From assembly GCA_008704415.1 (NCBI GenBank), contig VXIS01000143.1, forward strand, positions 1-64,000: a stretch of 64,000 nucleotides of DNA. Reading direction: 5' to 3'. Made by a program: the position numbers and the translations under genes. This document shows, one piece after another, positions 23,313-36,137 of this stretch (positions are counted from its first letter, which is position 1; the number at the start of each line of letters is the position of its first letter). The stretch is from Sphaerosporella brunnea (taxonomy: Eukaryota; Ascomycota; Pezizomycetes; Pezizales; Pyronemataceae). The notes under the pieces are model-generated. The model did not search any database, was not told where the DNA came from, and worked only from the letters and a program-made list of their open reading frames with translations.

Positions 23313-26300
23313 GATAGTTCCGGTCCCGGTAATCTTGTATGGGAAATAAAAATTCTTTTGTTTTAAGGATATTCTTATCAAAGTGGCGAAAACTCACCCG
23401 TCAGAGCCAGCGGGTACGGCATCACAGCCAATCACTCATGTCAAGCCACACTTTCTCTAAAAATTCACGCTACATGATAACAATATTAATAGATATTTAA
23501 TATGTCCGGTCCAGATCGTGGAGAGCTTCGGCTATACCAGGGAAACTGTTAATAGGAGGCTGGATTTCTGATGGTTAAATCAGATGATGAATGCGGAAAT
23601 CAATATTGCAATATCAGTGAATCTGCGGGCAAGATGAGTTCCCGCAGCCATCCAACAAACGCGGCGTTTTCCTGAGGCACGCAGAAGTCCTTGTTCTTAA
23701 AGCAGTGTATGGGTTCGGTCTAGTGCTAAATAAGGACCGTCAGCCTAGAAAAAACAGACCCATGTCGAGACATGAGGAGGGGTACCGGTTCCACGAAAAC
23801 AACGCTCTAGAAGAGTCTCGGAAATTAAAGACCTTCTGGAAGCCGAGGGACATATCATGGGGTCATTCATTCATGGACAGGCAGGCAGGCACCAGAACTG
23901 GGGGAATTTAGTTCGGAAGGAGAAAAACATCATAGCCATTGAAACACGAGCAGAACCTTCCTTTCTTCCAAATGTGCTTTGGGCAGATACCTATTTAAGA
24001 ACCAGGCAGGCAAGTCAGGCAGGCAAGTTTTTTCCGGGATCAAGCTGCCATGTCACTCTTTTTTTTCCGAATTTGCCCGAGTTGATTGGCAGACCCAACC
24101 GACCCATATGGTGGTCCAGCCACGACCGAGTGACGGGACAAAACATTGGGTGTGGGTTGTGGCTCTGAGAAAACTGAAGCTCCGTCAACGACTGAGGTTC
24201 TGTTCTTTACGGAGCGCCACATGTTTCAGAAGCAACAAGCATCCGGCAGCACGTGCACATGTACCGTATACCGACCGCAAGTGGACAGGAGAGTTTGCAA
24301 CTCATCTCAGCGCGATTTTTTGGAGCGAAAGTAGCCGCCATAACCGTCCGGGTTCAGGAGTTTTGTTCTCTAATGAGACTGCTTAGTACAACTATTTATC
24401 AGGCGCGATGCCGGAGAGAGCGACAACAGAAGGGCTGATTATTCTGTTGCTTGAGGTTTGGTTGTTGGTCACCACACTAGAGCACAAGTGGACTAGGACG
24501 GGAGGTATGGGGTTCATAATTGCTTGCGTCATATAAAAGGATCGGAAACGCCCAAATCGCACAGGTCCTGCAATAGGAATAATTGCGCCCTGTCTCACCT
24601 TTTCCTGTTCCGTGTTGTCGGGAGAGTGATCGGCAACACGACTGCTTCAGCCGCACATCTGGTGATTTCGGCCGTGTGTTGCTTTCGCGACTCGCGAAGT
24701 TTGGAGGCTTTTCGATATTTGGGCTGGGAGAAAGGGAAATGTAGCCATTAACTACGACGTGCATGGGATGGGGGAGAGATGATGATGGTGGTGATGATGA
24801 TGATGAAGTGCCGCAATAATTGTCGTATATACTTGGTGTGGGTCTGGAGCCTAAAGTCTGGAGGAGCCCCATTGGGCTGACGGGAGGCTGGTGAGGGATA
24901 TCGCTGCCGCTGTCCACGGGGTGCGGTGATGGTTGTTGGGATTATGGGATGAGGATTGCCATGGGGTTTGTTATTGTTGGTTGTCACATACATGTTGTTG
25001 GTTGTTGTTGCTGCCGCTGTCTGTTGGAAGGAAAGGGAAGGACTGCACGAGGAGGCGGCGGCGGAAGTTTGTCGATCCTCCATATGCACGACACGACACG
25101 ACAGGATGTTCGACTTCGACTCACAGACAGCGGCGGTGCATGTGGTATCAAACTCGTGTTTTTTTGTTTTTTTTTTCTACGCACACTACACTGCACCCTG
25201 CAGCCGTCGTTCCTTTGGCCAGCAACTCGCGTCAGACGTTTTGTGGCCATGCTACCTATACATACATCTTATGCTCTGATCTCTCTCTCCTTCCAATCCC
25301 GTTTGCGGCCATCAGATCTTTCCCATCCAAGATCGGCCACCAAATACCAATGCAGCGGAAAGTCGTCGTGATGTCCCGGGACCCGACATGGTCAGATCGA
25401 TGGCTCATTTACGGCAAGAACGAAGGAAGGAAGGCACGAAGAGCGAGAAGTAACCAAAGGAAGGCACTAACAGGAAGGAGGACAGGAAGGGGAACCACCC
25501 CACAGGCCTGCTTCTGCTTTCTCCCTATCCCTGCGTTACTCCTTCGATGATGCATCCCACATTACACATACCCCTTCCCCCGTAACGCTGTAACGATGTT
25601 TCTGGAGAGATATCATTTCGTTCGGTACTACTACATACTGCTGCTTCTTCTTCCTTTGTTTTTGTTTTGTGCTATTTTCTCCTTCTCCTTCGCCTGCTCG
25701 AGCTCCTCCAGACCCTGTCCCCCGCTCCCCGAAAAGAAGTGTGGGCCCCTTCTCATCCCATCACCCCCATCTCATCCATCATCACCACCACAACCACCCA
25801 TCGCAACCCCCTCCTCCCCCCAGAAATTTCAAATTTCTTAAAACAAAAAAAAGCATTGACATATTTCCTCCAGAAGCGAAATATCCCTTCCGTTCCTTTC
25901 CCTCCTTTCCATCTTTTAAAAAAGGGAAAAAAAAAAAAAAAAAAAAATTCCTCCCCTGCTGAGCAGTGGAGTCTGTTCTCTCGCCCCGAAAATTTCACAC
26001 TCCCGCTCGTCGGCCATCAAAAAGTAAGCCCGTAGTTAGTTTCGCAGACAGCCTGTCAACGAGGCTACCAATTATCGATCCTGTCTTTTGTTGTTTCGGC
26101 ACCAAAACACAATTCATCAGCACTTACCTTTCTTTCTTTTTTCGCCCTCCTGGCCCTTCCTTGCAAAGCTTGCTGCCGCACCAGGCCAGACGCCGCCGTT
26201 CCTTTCAATCCGACCCATAAAAGAAGAAACCTGGCTAGCACATCAATACATATAAACGTGCTTCCGTCGTGGCATCGAGCGCATCCTTAGGCAATCTGTC

Positions 26301-26891
26301 AACCTACCTGAACACCTGAACACCTGGCTCAACTTTCTTTCTTTCACGGCGGACTCGAAAGGCACACTTCGACCCACGACTTCCGACCACGGCAGAGGGA
26401 GCCACGAAACAACCCCTCCCCCCCCCCAAAAAAAAAAAACCGACACGCTGCTGCTGGTGTTTTTGGGTGCCAGCGGACACTTTCAAAATCTTTGCTGGCA
26501 GAAAGTACCTGTTGAATTCTTTGATTCTGATTCTGCAAGACACCTGTCGTTGCTCAGCCAGGTCTATTTTAAGTCCGTCCGTATAACTTTCCAGCGTTTC
26601 TTGGTACACCGGTAATGCACCAAAAAGTCTTCTGCTGGCCAAATTCCTTCGTTCATTCCACTATCCTTCAAAGATACGTCGAGGCATCAACCATCGAGTC
26701 GCATTTTACCGAATTGCAGTATATCTGTGCAGGAACCTGCACGAAAGCATCTGAAAGCTGCATCCCGACGTTTTAGTACCAAATTGACTTCTTCGACAAC
26801 TGCTGCCCGACTAGCTACCGTTTTCCGTGCGGTCTCAACATCCACCTATCCGGTGCCCGCGCAGGACAGTGGAACATTGAGAATACGGGGC
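23313..26891. other. Long intergenic stretch, no secure gene
   Basis: Contains CAGGCAGG-type short repeats (about 23880-24030), GAT/TGA and pyrimidine-rich simple sequence (24770-25830), an A run at about 25929-25947 and a C run near 26420. A minus-strand pair of frames (25089-24748 and 24917-24477) is Ser/Pro/Thr-rich and unconvincing. The C/T-rich part from 25600 on is probably leader and promoter of the gene at 26892. Confidence 0.45.
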
Positions 26892-28096
26892 ATGGAGGAA
26901 GGGGATCGTGAGCGGCCACCGTCAGCACGACAACCCGGCGAGCATTCATCATATAGCGGGCAGCAATACAATCCCATACCATACCAGCCCGAGTATCCGC
27001 AGGAGTCGCAGTCCCGACAGCAGTCCTATCATTCCTACGGGGGTAATATCGACTACAACATCCCACATCCCACAAATTCGCCATATGCACCCATGCAGCC
27101 ATATCCACCCCGCCAGAACGCTGCCATCGAGGTGCTGTCAAGCCAATTCTCTGGTGTGACTCAGTACTATGTCCCCAGCGATTCGCCCACTCCTGCGGGG
27201 CCATCTTCGACCCCGCATCACCAGCAACAATCCGCAACCCAATTCTCCAGTCCATCCTATAGCCAGTATAGTCCGGCGCCTTCCCGACTGCCGCATCCCT
27301 ATGTTTCAAGCATTGCCGAATTGAACCCCCCGGCGGCGTCAGAACCACCCGATGAGGGCGAATACCCTCCTCCACCACCACCTCCCCAAGCCGCCGCTTT
27401 AGATGAAGCATACGCCCAATACCAGACTGCGCTCAAGCGGACCTTTCAGAACATGCATGATGGGAGACTTGCGGAAGCGGGAACTTCTCTTCTCACAATA
27501 TCGGACTGGCTGCTGTCCAATGCTGTGGAGCTCGGTACGTAAGCCCGTTCCTTGATGTGGACGTTGGTTCAATCGCTTTCGTGTGGTGCGAAGGTGGATT
27601 AAGGCCTCTGCGCAATGGACCCTTGCCCTTATTTAAAATGCATAGTAATGGCTGAGACAGTAGCGACAGGGTTAGTGCGCGATGAGCAGGAGTTACACGG
27701 CGATCGTACTAGATTGTGGAACGAATTCAACACCTGCTGGCTCTCAGTCCTGCAGAAGGAGAAAGAAATGCTTCATGAATACATCGCCACGGGACAAGCA
27801 CCCCAAGCGCCGAGGGAGCTGTTGAGAGAGGAGACGCTGGAAAGAATGGGCCGCGAGCTGATCCGATTGTGCGATAATATGGAACGGCATGGATTGGTAG
27901 ATTACCAAATGGGAGTGTGGGAGGAAGAGATCATCGAAGGTAGGGCCCCGGTTAGATGCCACAGCACAGCACTAACAAATGTTCTTGCACAGCGATCACA
28001 GCATGTTTAGACCTACTTGAGAGCAGCTCTCGTGGGGCCCAGTCACAAGGGTCTGTCCCTGGAACCAGCCGAACTCAGGCCTCTCGTGAAGGATGA
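26892..28096 (+). CDS. Conserved fungal protein of unknown function
   Basis: Exons 26892-27534, 27670-27939 and 27993-28096 join in frame to 338 aa. The first 180 residues are disordered, rich in Gln, Pro, Ser and Tyr (YNPIPYQPEYPQESQSRQQS), and end in a Pro run. The rest is helical and looks conserved: LKRTFQNMHDGRLAEAGTSL, ISDWLLSNAVELGLVRDEQE, WNEFNTCWLSVLQKEKEML and MGRELIRLCDNMERHGLVDY. I recall similar proteins in other Pezizomycotina without assigned function. The upstream frame is open back to 26727, so a longer start is possible; 26892 (MEEGDRERPPS) is the first ATG that begins the low-complexity region. Confidence 0.65.
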
Positions 28097-28608
28097 GATA
28101 TGAAGCACCCATGATTGAAAAAACGACTTAGATTCCTTATACTATACAGGCAGCGGTTTGGTTTGATTTTTTATGAGGGATTGATCCACATTTATTTCCT
28201 AGTGTATTCTCATTCTAGACGCGTCAGTATTGCGTCTTACAGGTGTTTTAGGCTGGGGTATTTGTTGTTGGAGTTAATGGGGGCTATAGACTGTATTTTT
28301 ATCATTTCAATCTTTGGCGGGGGGAGGGGGGCATTTTGGAGCATTTCATTGGCTCATTGGCATCTGGCGGCATATCGACGACTGTTATTGAAACACCATG
28401 GCTTTTGTACTTTTGTATAATCACAACAATAGAAGGCTGGGGGTAATTGCGGTGGAATGGGGAAGTAATGGAGCAAAAGTCTTGAGACGCATAACCATGA
28501 GTGGACCCGTCATTACCCAGTAGGGCTGCACAAAACACGCGCACAGCATGATCACACAGTCTTTGGCCTGATTGGGTGGATATCAAATATGCTATGGGAT
28601 AAGATGGC

Positions 28609-29478
28609 TCAGAAGGAGTCCAGGGTCATCATGCTCATTGAGACGTCGGTGTTCTCTATCATCTTGCAGAACTCCTCAAAGCTAATCTTGCCGTCCAAAT
28701 CCTCATCTGCCTCCATCATCGTCTTGTCGACGATCTGAGGGCCAAAAATAACCTAGCATTAGCCATTTATACTTTATGACCTCTCTGATCCGGGGGGGAC
28801 TGAAAATCAACGTACCTGTTGCAGCTGCTGGTCTTTCAGATTGCTTCCAACCATCATCTTCAGCACAATGAACAACTCGCCGTTTGAGATATAACCGTCT
28901 CTATCGATATCGTAAACTTTAAAGGCAAAGCGAAGCTTCTCCTCCTTATTGCCCTTGCTCGAGAAGGCGCTGAGGCCCGAGACAAACTCCTGAAAATCAA
29001 CGTCGCCGCCACCGTCTTCGTCAAAGATGGCGATCATTCTGTGCGTGTTTTTTTCGTGTAAGGAACCGGGGAGTTTGATTATGGAGGGGCGGGGGGAGTC
29101 TGTCGCACCTTGTGGCGAGAGGGTTGGAGGAGACCTGGGGAAGACTCAGGAACTCCTCACGCTCGATTGTGCCGGAGTTATCCTGCGGGTGAAAACAATA
29201 AAAGTTAGCTTTTTGGCACGTCCATCGCGTGAGGGGTGGGGAAGGGGGGATGTTAACTTTATCCAACTTCATGAACCGCTTACGCAGACGGTCAACCTCA
29301 TCGTGGTCAACTGTTGATGGCAGTTTGCGCGAGTTAGTTCAACTCGTGTGTCGTGACGATTTTTTTCGTTTGTTTTTTTTTTTTTTTTTCTGTTGCGTTG
29401 CGGAAGAGAAGAGAGGGAAAAAACCGCACAGTTTGAACCGGAGACGATGCTGTCCATCAACGAGTGGTTCTGACCCAT
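28609..29478 (-). CDS. CNB1: Calcineurin regulatory subunit B
   Basis: Ca2+-binding regulatory subunit of the phosphatase calcineurin, which activates Crz1-type stress signalling in fungi. Exons (minus): 29478-29430, 29310-29258, 29182-29109, 29038-28816, 28734-28609; 174 aa, the family's normal length. It starts MGQNHS, which keeps the N-terminal Gly used for myristoylation. Four EF hands are visible: [42 protein letters not shown] and [14 protein letters not shown]. It ends with [13 protein letters not shown]. All four introns have GT..AG ends and keep frame. Intact. Confidence 0.96.
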
Positions 29479-30066
29479 GGCTACTTGTAGGAGGTCGGGT
29501 TGATCGTTCTGCTTGAGAAGAAGGGGCGGCGTGTGGGCGAAGGTTGTTGCGAGATGTTGGAGGTGAAGCGCGGGAGGAGAAGGTGGTGGTGGTGGAGGCG
29601 GCTGAGATGGACAGGGGTGAGCAACTGAGAAGTTGAGCAGTTGCCTGCTGGGATATATCAATCGAATTTTATACTGTATTTGTTGATCTTGAAAGCATGG
29701 CTTTTATACAATCAGGAGAAGGGGCTTCTTTGAGATGCTTCTATGAACTTTTGAAGGTACGTGCGCATACATACAAGCGTGCTATCACTTAGTATGTACT
29801 TGTAGGTAGAGTATAGAAGTGCCGGACACTTGGCTTGGACGAGAGGTAAGTATGACAGGGGGTCGAACCCTCCGCCGACTACACCACCACAAAAAGAATT
29901 TATCCTTAGAGCAATCCTAAGGTTTCCGATTTTAATTCGGGGTTGTCGAGTTTTAAGGGTTCGAAAATTACGCTTTTTCAGTATGGGCGCAGTTTTGTCC
30001 GAGACTCTTTTTATCTATTCAGGTAATACGAGTGATATTAAGTGCAATGTGCAACCCAATATGGTA
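29479..30066. other. Intergenic upstream of CNB1
   Basis: This covers the promoter side of CNB1, with a GGT/GGA-rich stretch near 29580-29620 and then AT-rich sequence. No gene was found. Confidence 0.45.
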
Positions 30067-30308
30067 CCGTATTATCTCACTTAAGAGTCACACCCCTAAT
30101 TAGGCAATTTTCATTTTAATTAGGAAATTTTTCGACGTTTAAGGCTCCAAAAGCCCGAAATCGGGCCATCTTTAATTTTCGCCAGCAACAAGATTGCTTC
30201 AAGCGCCTCGGAATCGCACATAGAAAATATTTCATACATTTTGGAGTGAGTTGAAAACGCGCTGGTACGCGCCAAGACCGCTTACAAGTCTTAAGTGAGA
30301 TAACACGG
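30067..30308. mobile_element. MITE, 242 bp, TA-flanked
   Basis: The left end CCGTATTATCTCACTTAAGA and right end (complement CCGTGTTATCTCACTTAAGA) differ at one base. TA flanks both ends (30065-30066 and 30309-30310). It is non-coding. Sequence just outside the two ends (GGTAATACGAGTGA) is similar on both sides, which suggests an older duplication around it. Confidence 0.75.
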
Positions 30309-30567
30309 TAATACGAGTGAGATATTGTGCCGCACTCCACGGATTATCACTCGGTATTTCTGTTTATGGTTAATCTACCCGCAGAAATATCACTCGATAC
30401 TGCCAAATGCAGTAAGATTTGTCGGCCAGGCAATTTTGTAGATCGCAAGAACTGCCAAGACGCTACCTCGTCACAATCAATAGCTCTGCAGGTTGCGTCA
30501 CTCTAGGTGCATTACAATGGTTCTGAGCTTCTCCGAGAGTAGAGAATGGGTACTCCAGAGTACAGTA

Positions 30568-31327
30568 CCGTAAAAACTCGAGAGCAAGAGAATGGCTAGT
30601 AGCAAAACTAAGGATTTTCTATGGAGGGGTGTGTGTACCAGAAATGGAAGTGTGATGGAGACTAAGGTGGAAAGGAGGGTGGGGAAGTGATGGTTTCGGG
30701 GCGTTGCCACAGAGCGAACCTGCTCTACTATCGCGTTGCCCCCAATGTCGTTTTTTCCCCAATGTCGCGCTGAAAAGTACTCGGGTACAGCGTTAAGTCG
30801 GGTGCTCCCCGAGCAAACAGCAACTGGCAACGCCACTACGATTGCTGCTAGAACTTTGTGAAGCTGGGGGTGGCATTGTAGGCCTCCCTAGAGCCTTTTT
30901 GAGTGTTTTGAAGAAAAAATACTGACTTCTTCGTGAACGACAAAGGTCTTGGCATTGTTTGGTTGTATGGAGGAAAGAAGTCGGGTGCTCTTTGCATGTG
31001 TGTAACGGCACCCGAATTACCCTTGTACCCTAGTACGCTGGCTGGCTCAGAAATACGCATGGCAACGGGCAACGTTTCTGAGTGGTGGTTGCTACGCGAG
31101 GTCCCCGCCAAAGCTGCCCGCGTATTTCTGAGCCAGCCAGCGTACTTTTCAGCGCGACATTGGGGAAAAAACGACATTGGGGGCAACGCGATAGTACGAT
31201 CGTACTCGTTACACGGCCACCACTTCGACACTTAGTCTCCATCACACTTCCATTTCTGGTACACACCCCTCCATAGAAAATCCTTAGTTTTGCTACTAGC
31301 CATTCTCTTGCCCTCGAGTTTTTACGG
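30568..31327. mobile_element. Foldback element inserted in the pogo-type MITE
   Basis: Both ends read CCGTAAAAACTCGAG inward, with TA on each side (30566-30567, 31328-31329). The inverted arms run over 200 bp (left 30568-30777 plus 31036-31059; right 31120-31327). The innermost 26 bp, around GCTGGCTGGCTCAGAAATAC, match perfectly. The left arm is split by a 254-bp MITE. It carries no coding content. Confidence 0.82.
30780..31033. mobile_element. 254-bp MITE, copy 1, inserted in the foldback arm
   Basis: The ends are CTCGGGTACAGCG and, inverted, CTAGGGTACAAGG. TA is duplicated at 30778-30779 and 31034-31035. The opposite foldback arm (31120-31160) has the same sequence without the insert and with a single TA, giving an internal empty site. 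A second copy in the other orientation lies at 36138-36392. Confidence 0.85.
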
Positions 31328-31689
31328 TAGAACCTCTCTACTAGTATAAGGATATCTCGGGACCGGGGGGGCGTAGTCATAGGCGGGTATTCTTACATAG
31401 AGGTTGGCTTGGCGTACGAGTGATGACCGGTGTTGAGATGGGAAGGAGAACGCTCGCTCGCCGTGGCACATGGACGACAAAAGGGGCGATAATTGCTTTT
31501 TCCCAGCGCTGCTCAGCCGCACTTTTTATAAGAATACCATACAATTTTTTCGCGTTTTTATAAGAATATTCTAATAATAAAAAAATCTTATTTCCCATAC
31601 AAAACCGTCGGGACCGGAGTCACGCAGTCTTATACAGAGGTTATTCTTATAAGGGGTATTCTTATAGAGAGGTTCTACTGTACACAGTA

Positions 31690-31989
31690 TGGTTGGGGAC
31701 ACCTAAAGACGGAGGGGTTTGGGTACCCTGACTTTGGACAGAGCATCCTCCACCAAAAAAAAGTTATTTTTAAAAATAACACTATCAGGGGCCTAGTGTT
31801 CGCTCGCTCTATCGACTGATTAACTCAGAATTTCCGAATTCTGCCTGGTTGTTGAGAAAATAGGACCCTCCCCGGGGACAAATGTAAGTTATATGGTCAA
31901 AAAAGGAAGATTCACGCTCATCACTCGGCACTTTTGTACGTGTTACTAAGCGAAATGAATGTCCCACAGTGACTAGGAGTCCCCAACCA
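31690..31989. mobile_element. 300-bp MITE, copy 1
   Basis: The ends are TGGTTGGGGACACCT and, inverted, TGGTTGGGGACTCCT. It is nearly identical to the copy at 60449-60740, apart from two short insertion/deletion differences. TA precedes the left end; the right flank is GT, so the duplication is imperfect here. Confidence 0.82.
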
Positions 31990-32231
31990 GTGACAAGTGC
32001 ACCAGCGGTAAGTTGTGTGGGGTGCCATCAGACCTATTCTTCGTCGTCGTGCCCCATCATGTAGCGCGAGCCGTTTTTGCTCTGGACCTATGTGTCCAGC
32101 TACCCTTTAAAATTGTGTCGTCGGAGAGAAAGTCCCCTCATGCACCACTTCCTGTTGGCCCTCGCTGACTCGAAACAAAGAATTGAACGTCCGATTCCCC
32201 GCGAAGGTATGTATGGAGGGAACTGTTTCCT

Positions 32232-32271
<40 letters not shown>

Positions 32272-33335
32272 TTTGTTTTTGTTTTCTTTTTTGTTTTTTG
32301 ACATACGCTCGTTCAGACCGACGGAAGTATGTGAGAGAAACCTCAAAACGCATACCTCTCCACACGACTGCTCAATCAAAGTCATCACTCAGCCATGTCT
32401 GACCCATGGGAACGCTATCCTGCGGCTGTGGACAGTGCATGTTGTGCGCAGCGCGCATTACCTTGTCGATAACGTTATTTTCCACGTGGCCCCCGTTCGG
32501 GATGAGGTATGTACGTAGTCAAGCCAAGGATACCGTTCAAACAGAGTCAAGTCATCTGTGCAGGCATGGAGCTTCTCTCTCTGTTCCCGCAAAAAGGCAA
32601 TTGGCGCGAGGCTGTTCCAAATCCACGTTGCTGTGGATTTTTATTACATACAATACACTACAAGAGAAAACAGCACTGCATGATTCCGTAAGGACTAGTT
32701 ATTTCAAAACCATCGGTCATCGTGGCGAATATTGATCATGAGTGACGCCTGGTGAGTGCAATCGAGAGACCAGCCGCCTTCCCAACAGCTCCCCACAAAC
32801 TCAGCTCAATGAAATTTTCTCTCCGCTCCCATTTACCCTCAGCCTGAATGAGCTTTGAATATAATCGGTCGCCATTCGATTGCCACCGTGCTTGAACTCG
32901 TTCACTCTTCGAATTTGCCAAGCCAGCACCACCTCGGCTCTCGCAGCACTCCACAAACGCGACACAGCCAACCGCTCCGACTAATACCAAAACAAACCGC
33001 CCCCCGGCCCCCCCAACGGACGCGCCTGCCGCCGTGAACGACGTCGCTTAAGTTTGTCCACTCTTGCAAGTTGCAAAGGCCGTGGAGCAACAGCCATAAG
33101 CCGACAGGGCAGTGTCTCCCCCCCTTAGTGGCAAATCCGACTCACCCCAACTCGCGAGAAAAAAAAAAAAAAAAAACCAGGAGCAGCCAGAACTCCTACG
33201 TCTTGCGACCGCAACAAACCACCTATTCTCATCTCCTTTGTTCATCTACACCAAACTACGCGACGCGCTCTTTCTTCTCGATCCCATATTACCGGGGTTT
33301 ATTTTTTTGCGTACTCCCTCTCCTGAGTCGCCACC
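31990..33335. other. Intergenic upstream of EPL1
   Basis: Includes a T run of about 35 nt near 32235-32270 with a T/G-rich tail to about 32300, C-rich patches and an A run near 33160. The open frames are poly-Phe/poly-Lys artefacts. The last few hundred bases are likely the EPL1 leader and promoter. Confidence 0.45.
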
Positions 33336-35534
33336 ATGACTCGGTCGGCGACCGGAAATCGTTTTCGAACGCGAAAACTCTCGACAAAGCAGAGTCTCGC
33401 GGTTCTCAGAGAGAATCAGATCGATTTCGTGGAAGATGATAGTCAGAGGAATATACCACAGATAGAAACTGGTGTTGAACGTCAAGAAGAAATCGTGCGT
33501 TGTCTCCTTTCCCCTCCCTTGCTATTTTCGGAACGCGACGCGACAACCCCCAACACATCACTTCACTTCACTTCAACCCTAACCAACGGCCGACACCTCA
33601 AAACAACCATGTCACGTTGTGTTTGATAGATAGTGATTGGAGCCCGTTGATCATGATTCAACCCTTTCTTCCCCATTTGTTGCCTTCATCATGGATCATC
33701 AGTCGGCCTTTCCACTGATCTATGTTTGTTGGTCTAGGAACACCATCTCCAGGCTGTCATATCGGCACATCAGGCCGCCGCTATAGGATCCAAAGACACA
33801 AAGAAAGTCTTTATTCCGACACCAAATACGAATGAACTTTCAAATGAAGAATATTCCAAGCTGTATCCAGAGCGGTATCGGCAACCGCACACCTATATCA
33901 AATCGTCCCACACCGTGGAGGATTGCAGTGGAACACTTTACTGCATGTCGGAAGCCGACGATGTCTATCTAGCTAAGCTAAATGCATCACGCAAGCCAAC
34001 CCTTCCTCCAATCACTGAAGATGAATTTGAGTCCATCGTTGAGTTGTATGAGAATGCAATTCAGGTCACTCAACCATATCTGTCGATGGACGTAGCCAAT
34101 ATCATTCCATTCGAAGAATTGGAACATGCATTCGAAAATATCTTGGATTCGAATCTCCGGGCAGCTGCAAAGCAGATCTACCCGTACTGGAAGGAGCAGA
34201 AAATCAATCGCGACGGACAGTCGATCATACCATCTCTCAAGGTAAGCAGTTCACCTTCTCCTGCCGGAAGGTCGCCTTGTTGACAACGCCCAGTTTGAAC
34301 AGGGAAATGAGAAGGATGATGGTGATCCATATGTATGCTTCCGTCGACGAGAGGTCAGACAGATCCGCAAGACCCGGCGTGGAGATAATTACACCACAGA
34401 TAAACTCAAAAAATTGAGGCAAGACATTGAGCTGGCTCGTGGATTGGTGAAGGATGTCCTGCAGAGGGAACATATGCGCCGCACCACATTCCAAGAAGAG
34501 GCCAAGATCTTTGAGCTAAGGCGTACCGCCGTCGAACTCAAACGTAAACTCAACATCAAAGACACCGATGAAGATCTCATCAGCAAAGTTCGTTTTTTCC
34601 CCGGTCTAATTTGATTGCGGCGTTTGTTCTGACCTGTCATCAGCCCAAACGCCAGAGAACCGAAGCTGCAGCACCTCCGACCCTGCGGATACCGATGCGG
34701 CAAGATGGCAAGCCGCCGGATGCAGACCTTCGGCAATTGTCTGCTGTGCAAGCTGAAGACGAAAAGAGAAGGATCGAGCAATATAACCGACTTCGATCGC
34801 TCCAACGGGCTTTTTCCAAGTATCCGATGGTCGATGCGACTACAGAAGTAGTGTTACAAGCTCCTGATCGGGCCGATTCTCTCCCTGGCAATTATTTCTG
34901 CGCTGCGCAGACATATTTCCTGCCGAGCCCACCACAGTCCGCGGATTCGGTGCCATCCGCCTCCCCTGAATCAGATCCGTCTCTTCCACGACCCGTGCAA
35001 GTTTCCATCGTTCAAGCTCCTTCAAGTAAAATGCAACACTTAAGAGGTCTACCTACGTATCGAAGACGTGTTGGCCGTGGTGGTCGCATATTTATCGATC
35101 GAAGACGCCCTCACGGAAACGTTTCGATTCAAAACCTAGCTCCTGAGATTCAGGACCGTATGAAGTTCGATCTCATGGATATGGGCGAGGATGAGCAGAA
35201 CCCGGCCATCTATGTTGATCCTTTCAGCGATGAGTGAGTAAATTCCTCTTTGTATCCCATATAATTGTTGACCGCTTGCAGGCAAATCAGATTTCGCGCA
35301 AAACTGCTGTCTCCCCCACCAGAGTCTCCGATTTTGCAAACGCCTAATGCCATCCGCCATCCGACGATGGCCGGCTCCTCAATAGTGACGGCATCAGGAC
35401 CGGAAAGCTCACCCGCGAGTATGCTTCATATGACCCATGGTCATCATGCCGTTCCGGCTCACCACCCAATGATGACGCCGAATGCCATGCAAGTCAATGG
35501 CCACAGCCAAACACCCTTCCCAGTCCGACGTTAA
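33336..35534 (+). CDS. EPL1: Enhancer of polycomb-like protein Epl1 (NuA4 subunit)
   Basis: Scaffold of the NuA4 histone H4/H2A acetyltransferase; it binds the Esa1/Piccolo core and nucleosomes. Exons 33336-33494, 33738-34241, 34294-34587, 34644-35233 and 35282-35534 join in frame to 599 aa. The N-terminal EPcA region is clear: FRTRKLSTKQSLAVLRENQI, IPTPNTNELSNEEYSKLYPE and YCMSEADDVYLAKLNASRK. The next exon has DPYVCFRRREVRQIRKTRRG, then a basic coiled coil (AKIFELRRTAVELKRKLNIK). The tail is Pro/Ser/His-rich. Length is close to other filamentous-fungal Epl1 proteins. A 254-bp MITE lies about 600 bp past the stop. Confidence 0.93.
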
Positions 35535-36137
35535 ACGCTGTCACCTGAACGAGCTGGGCCCTCCCTACTCTGACGTTCCTGCTTTGGCAAAGACACTTGT
35601 ACCATAAGGCTCTCTCTCAAGCATTGAGAGGAGTTTCACTTTTCCTTTCTCATTTCCTTTTCCGTTTGAGCATTGTCACGAATATCGGATTTTTCTCTAG
35701 GCGGTTGTTTTACGGCGTCTGTGGGGTTTACAAGATTGAATGGTTTGCGAGTTCTTGTTTGTTCTTCTGCTTCACACTTTTAACTGGCTCTAGGTCGGTT
35801 CGAGGGGTTCCCCTTTTTTTCCAATAGTTAATATTATGCATTTTTTATTTATTTTTATTTCTTTTATTTGTAACCTTTAGGTCGGCTTTTTGGTTCTCCT
35901 TTTCATTATTGTTTGAATGACTGGGGGTTCGTATGGTTCTTCTGTGGATGGCATCATTCAAGGAGGTTTTTTTTTTTTTTTTGTCTCTTTTTCTTTCATC
36001 TCTCTCTATTTTGGTGCTTCCCCTCGACCCTCCTTGAGGATACACCCGCTCTGTAATATACGGTATGAAGGGGCTGTTAACAACGTCATACATTTGCTTT
36101 GGAGACGTGAAAATGCAAGAAAAGAATGAAATATGTA

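Larger units (their letters stand above)
30563..31680. mobile_element. Pogo/Fot1-type MITE, split by a foldback insertion
   Basis: The right end (complement CAGTAGAACCTCTCTATAAG) is at 31680, followed by TA. The left end is interrupted: CAG at 30563-30565 and the rest (GAACCTCTCTA...) from 31330. TA precedes the CAG at 30561-30562. The last 105 bp match the 3' end of the pogo-type element at 1810-1911, so this is an internally deleted relative about 360 bp long before interruption. Confidence 0.78.

Noticed and set aside
25929..25962. Poly-Lys open frames, also around 19080-19260 and 32230-32390
   Set aside because: They are translations of A or T homopolymers and have no other protein features.
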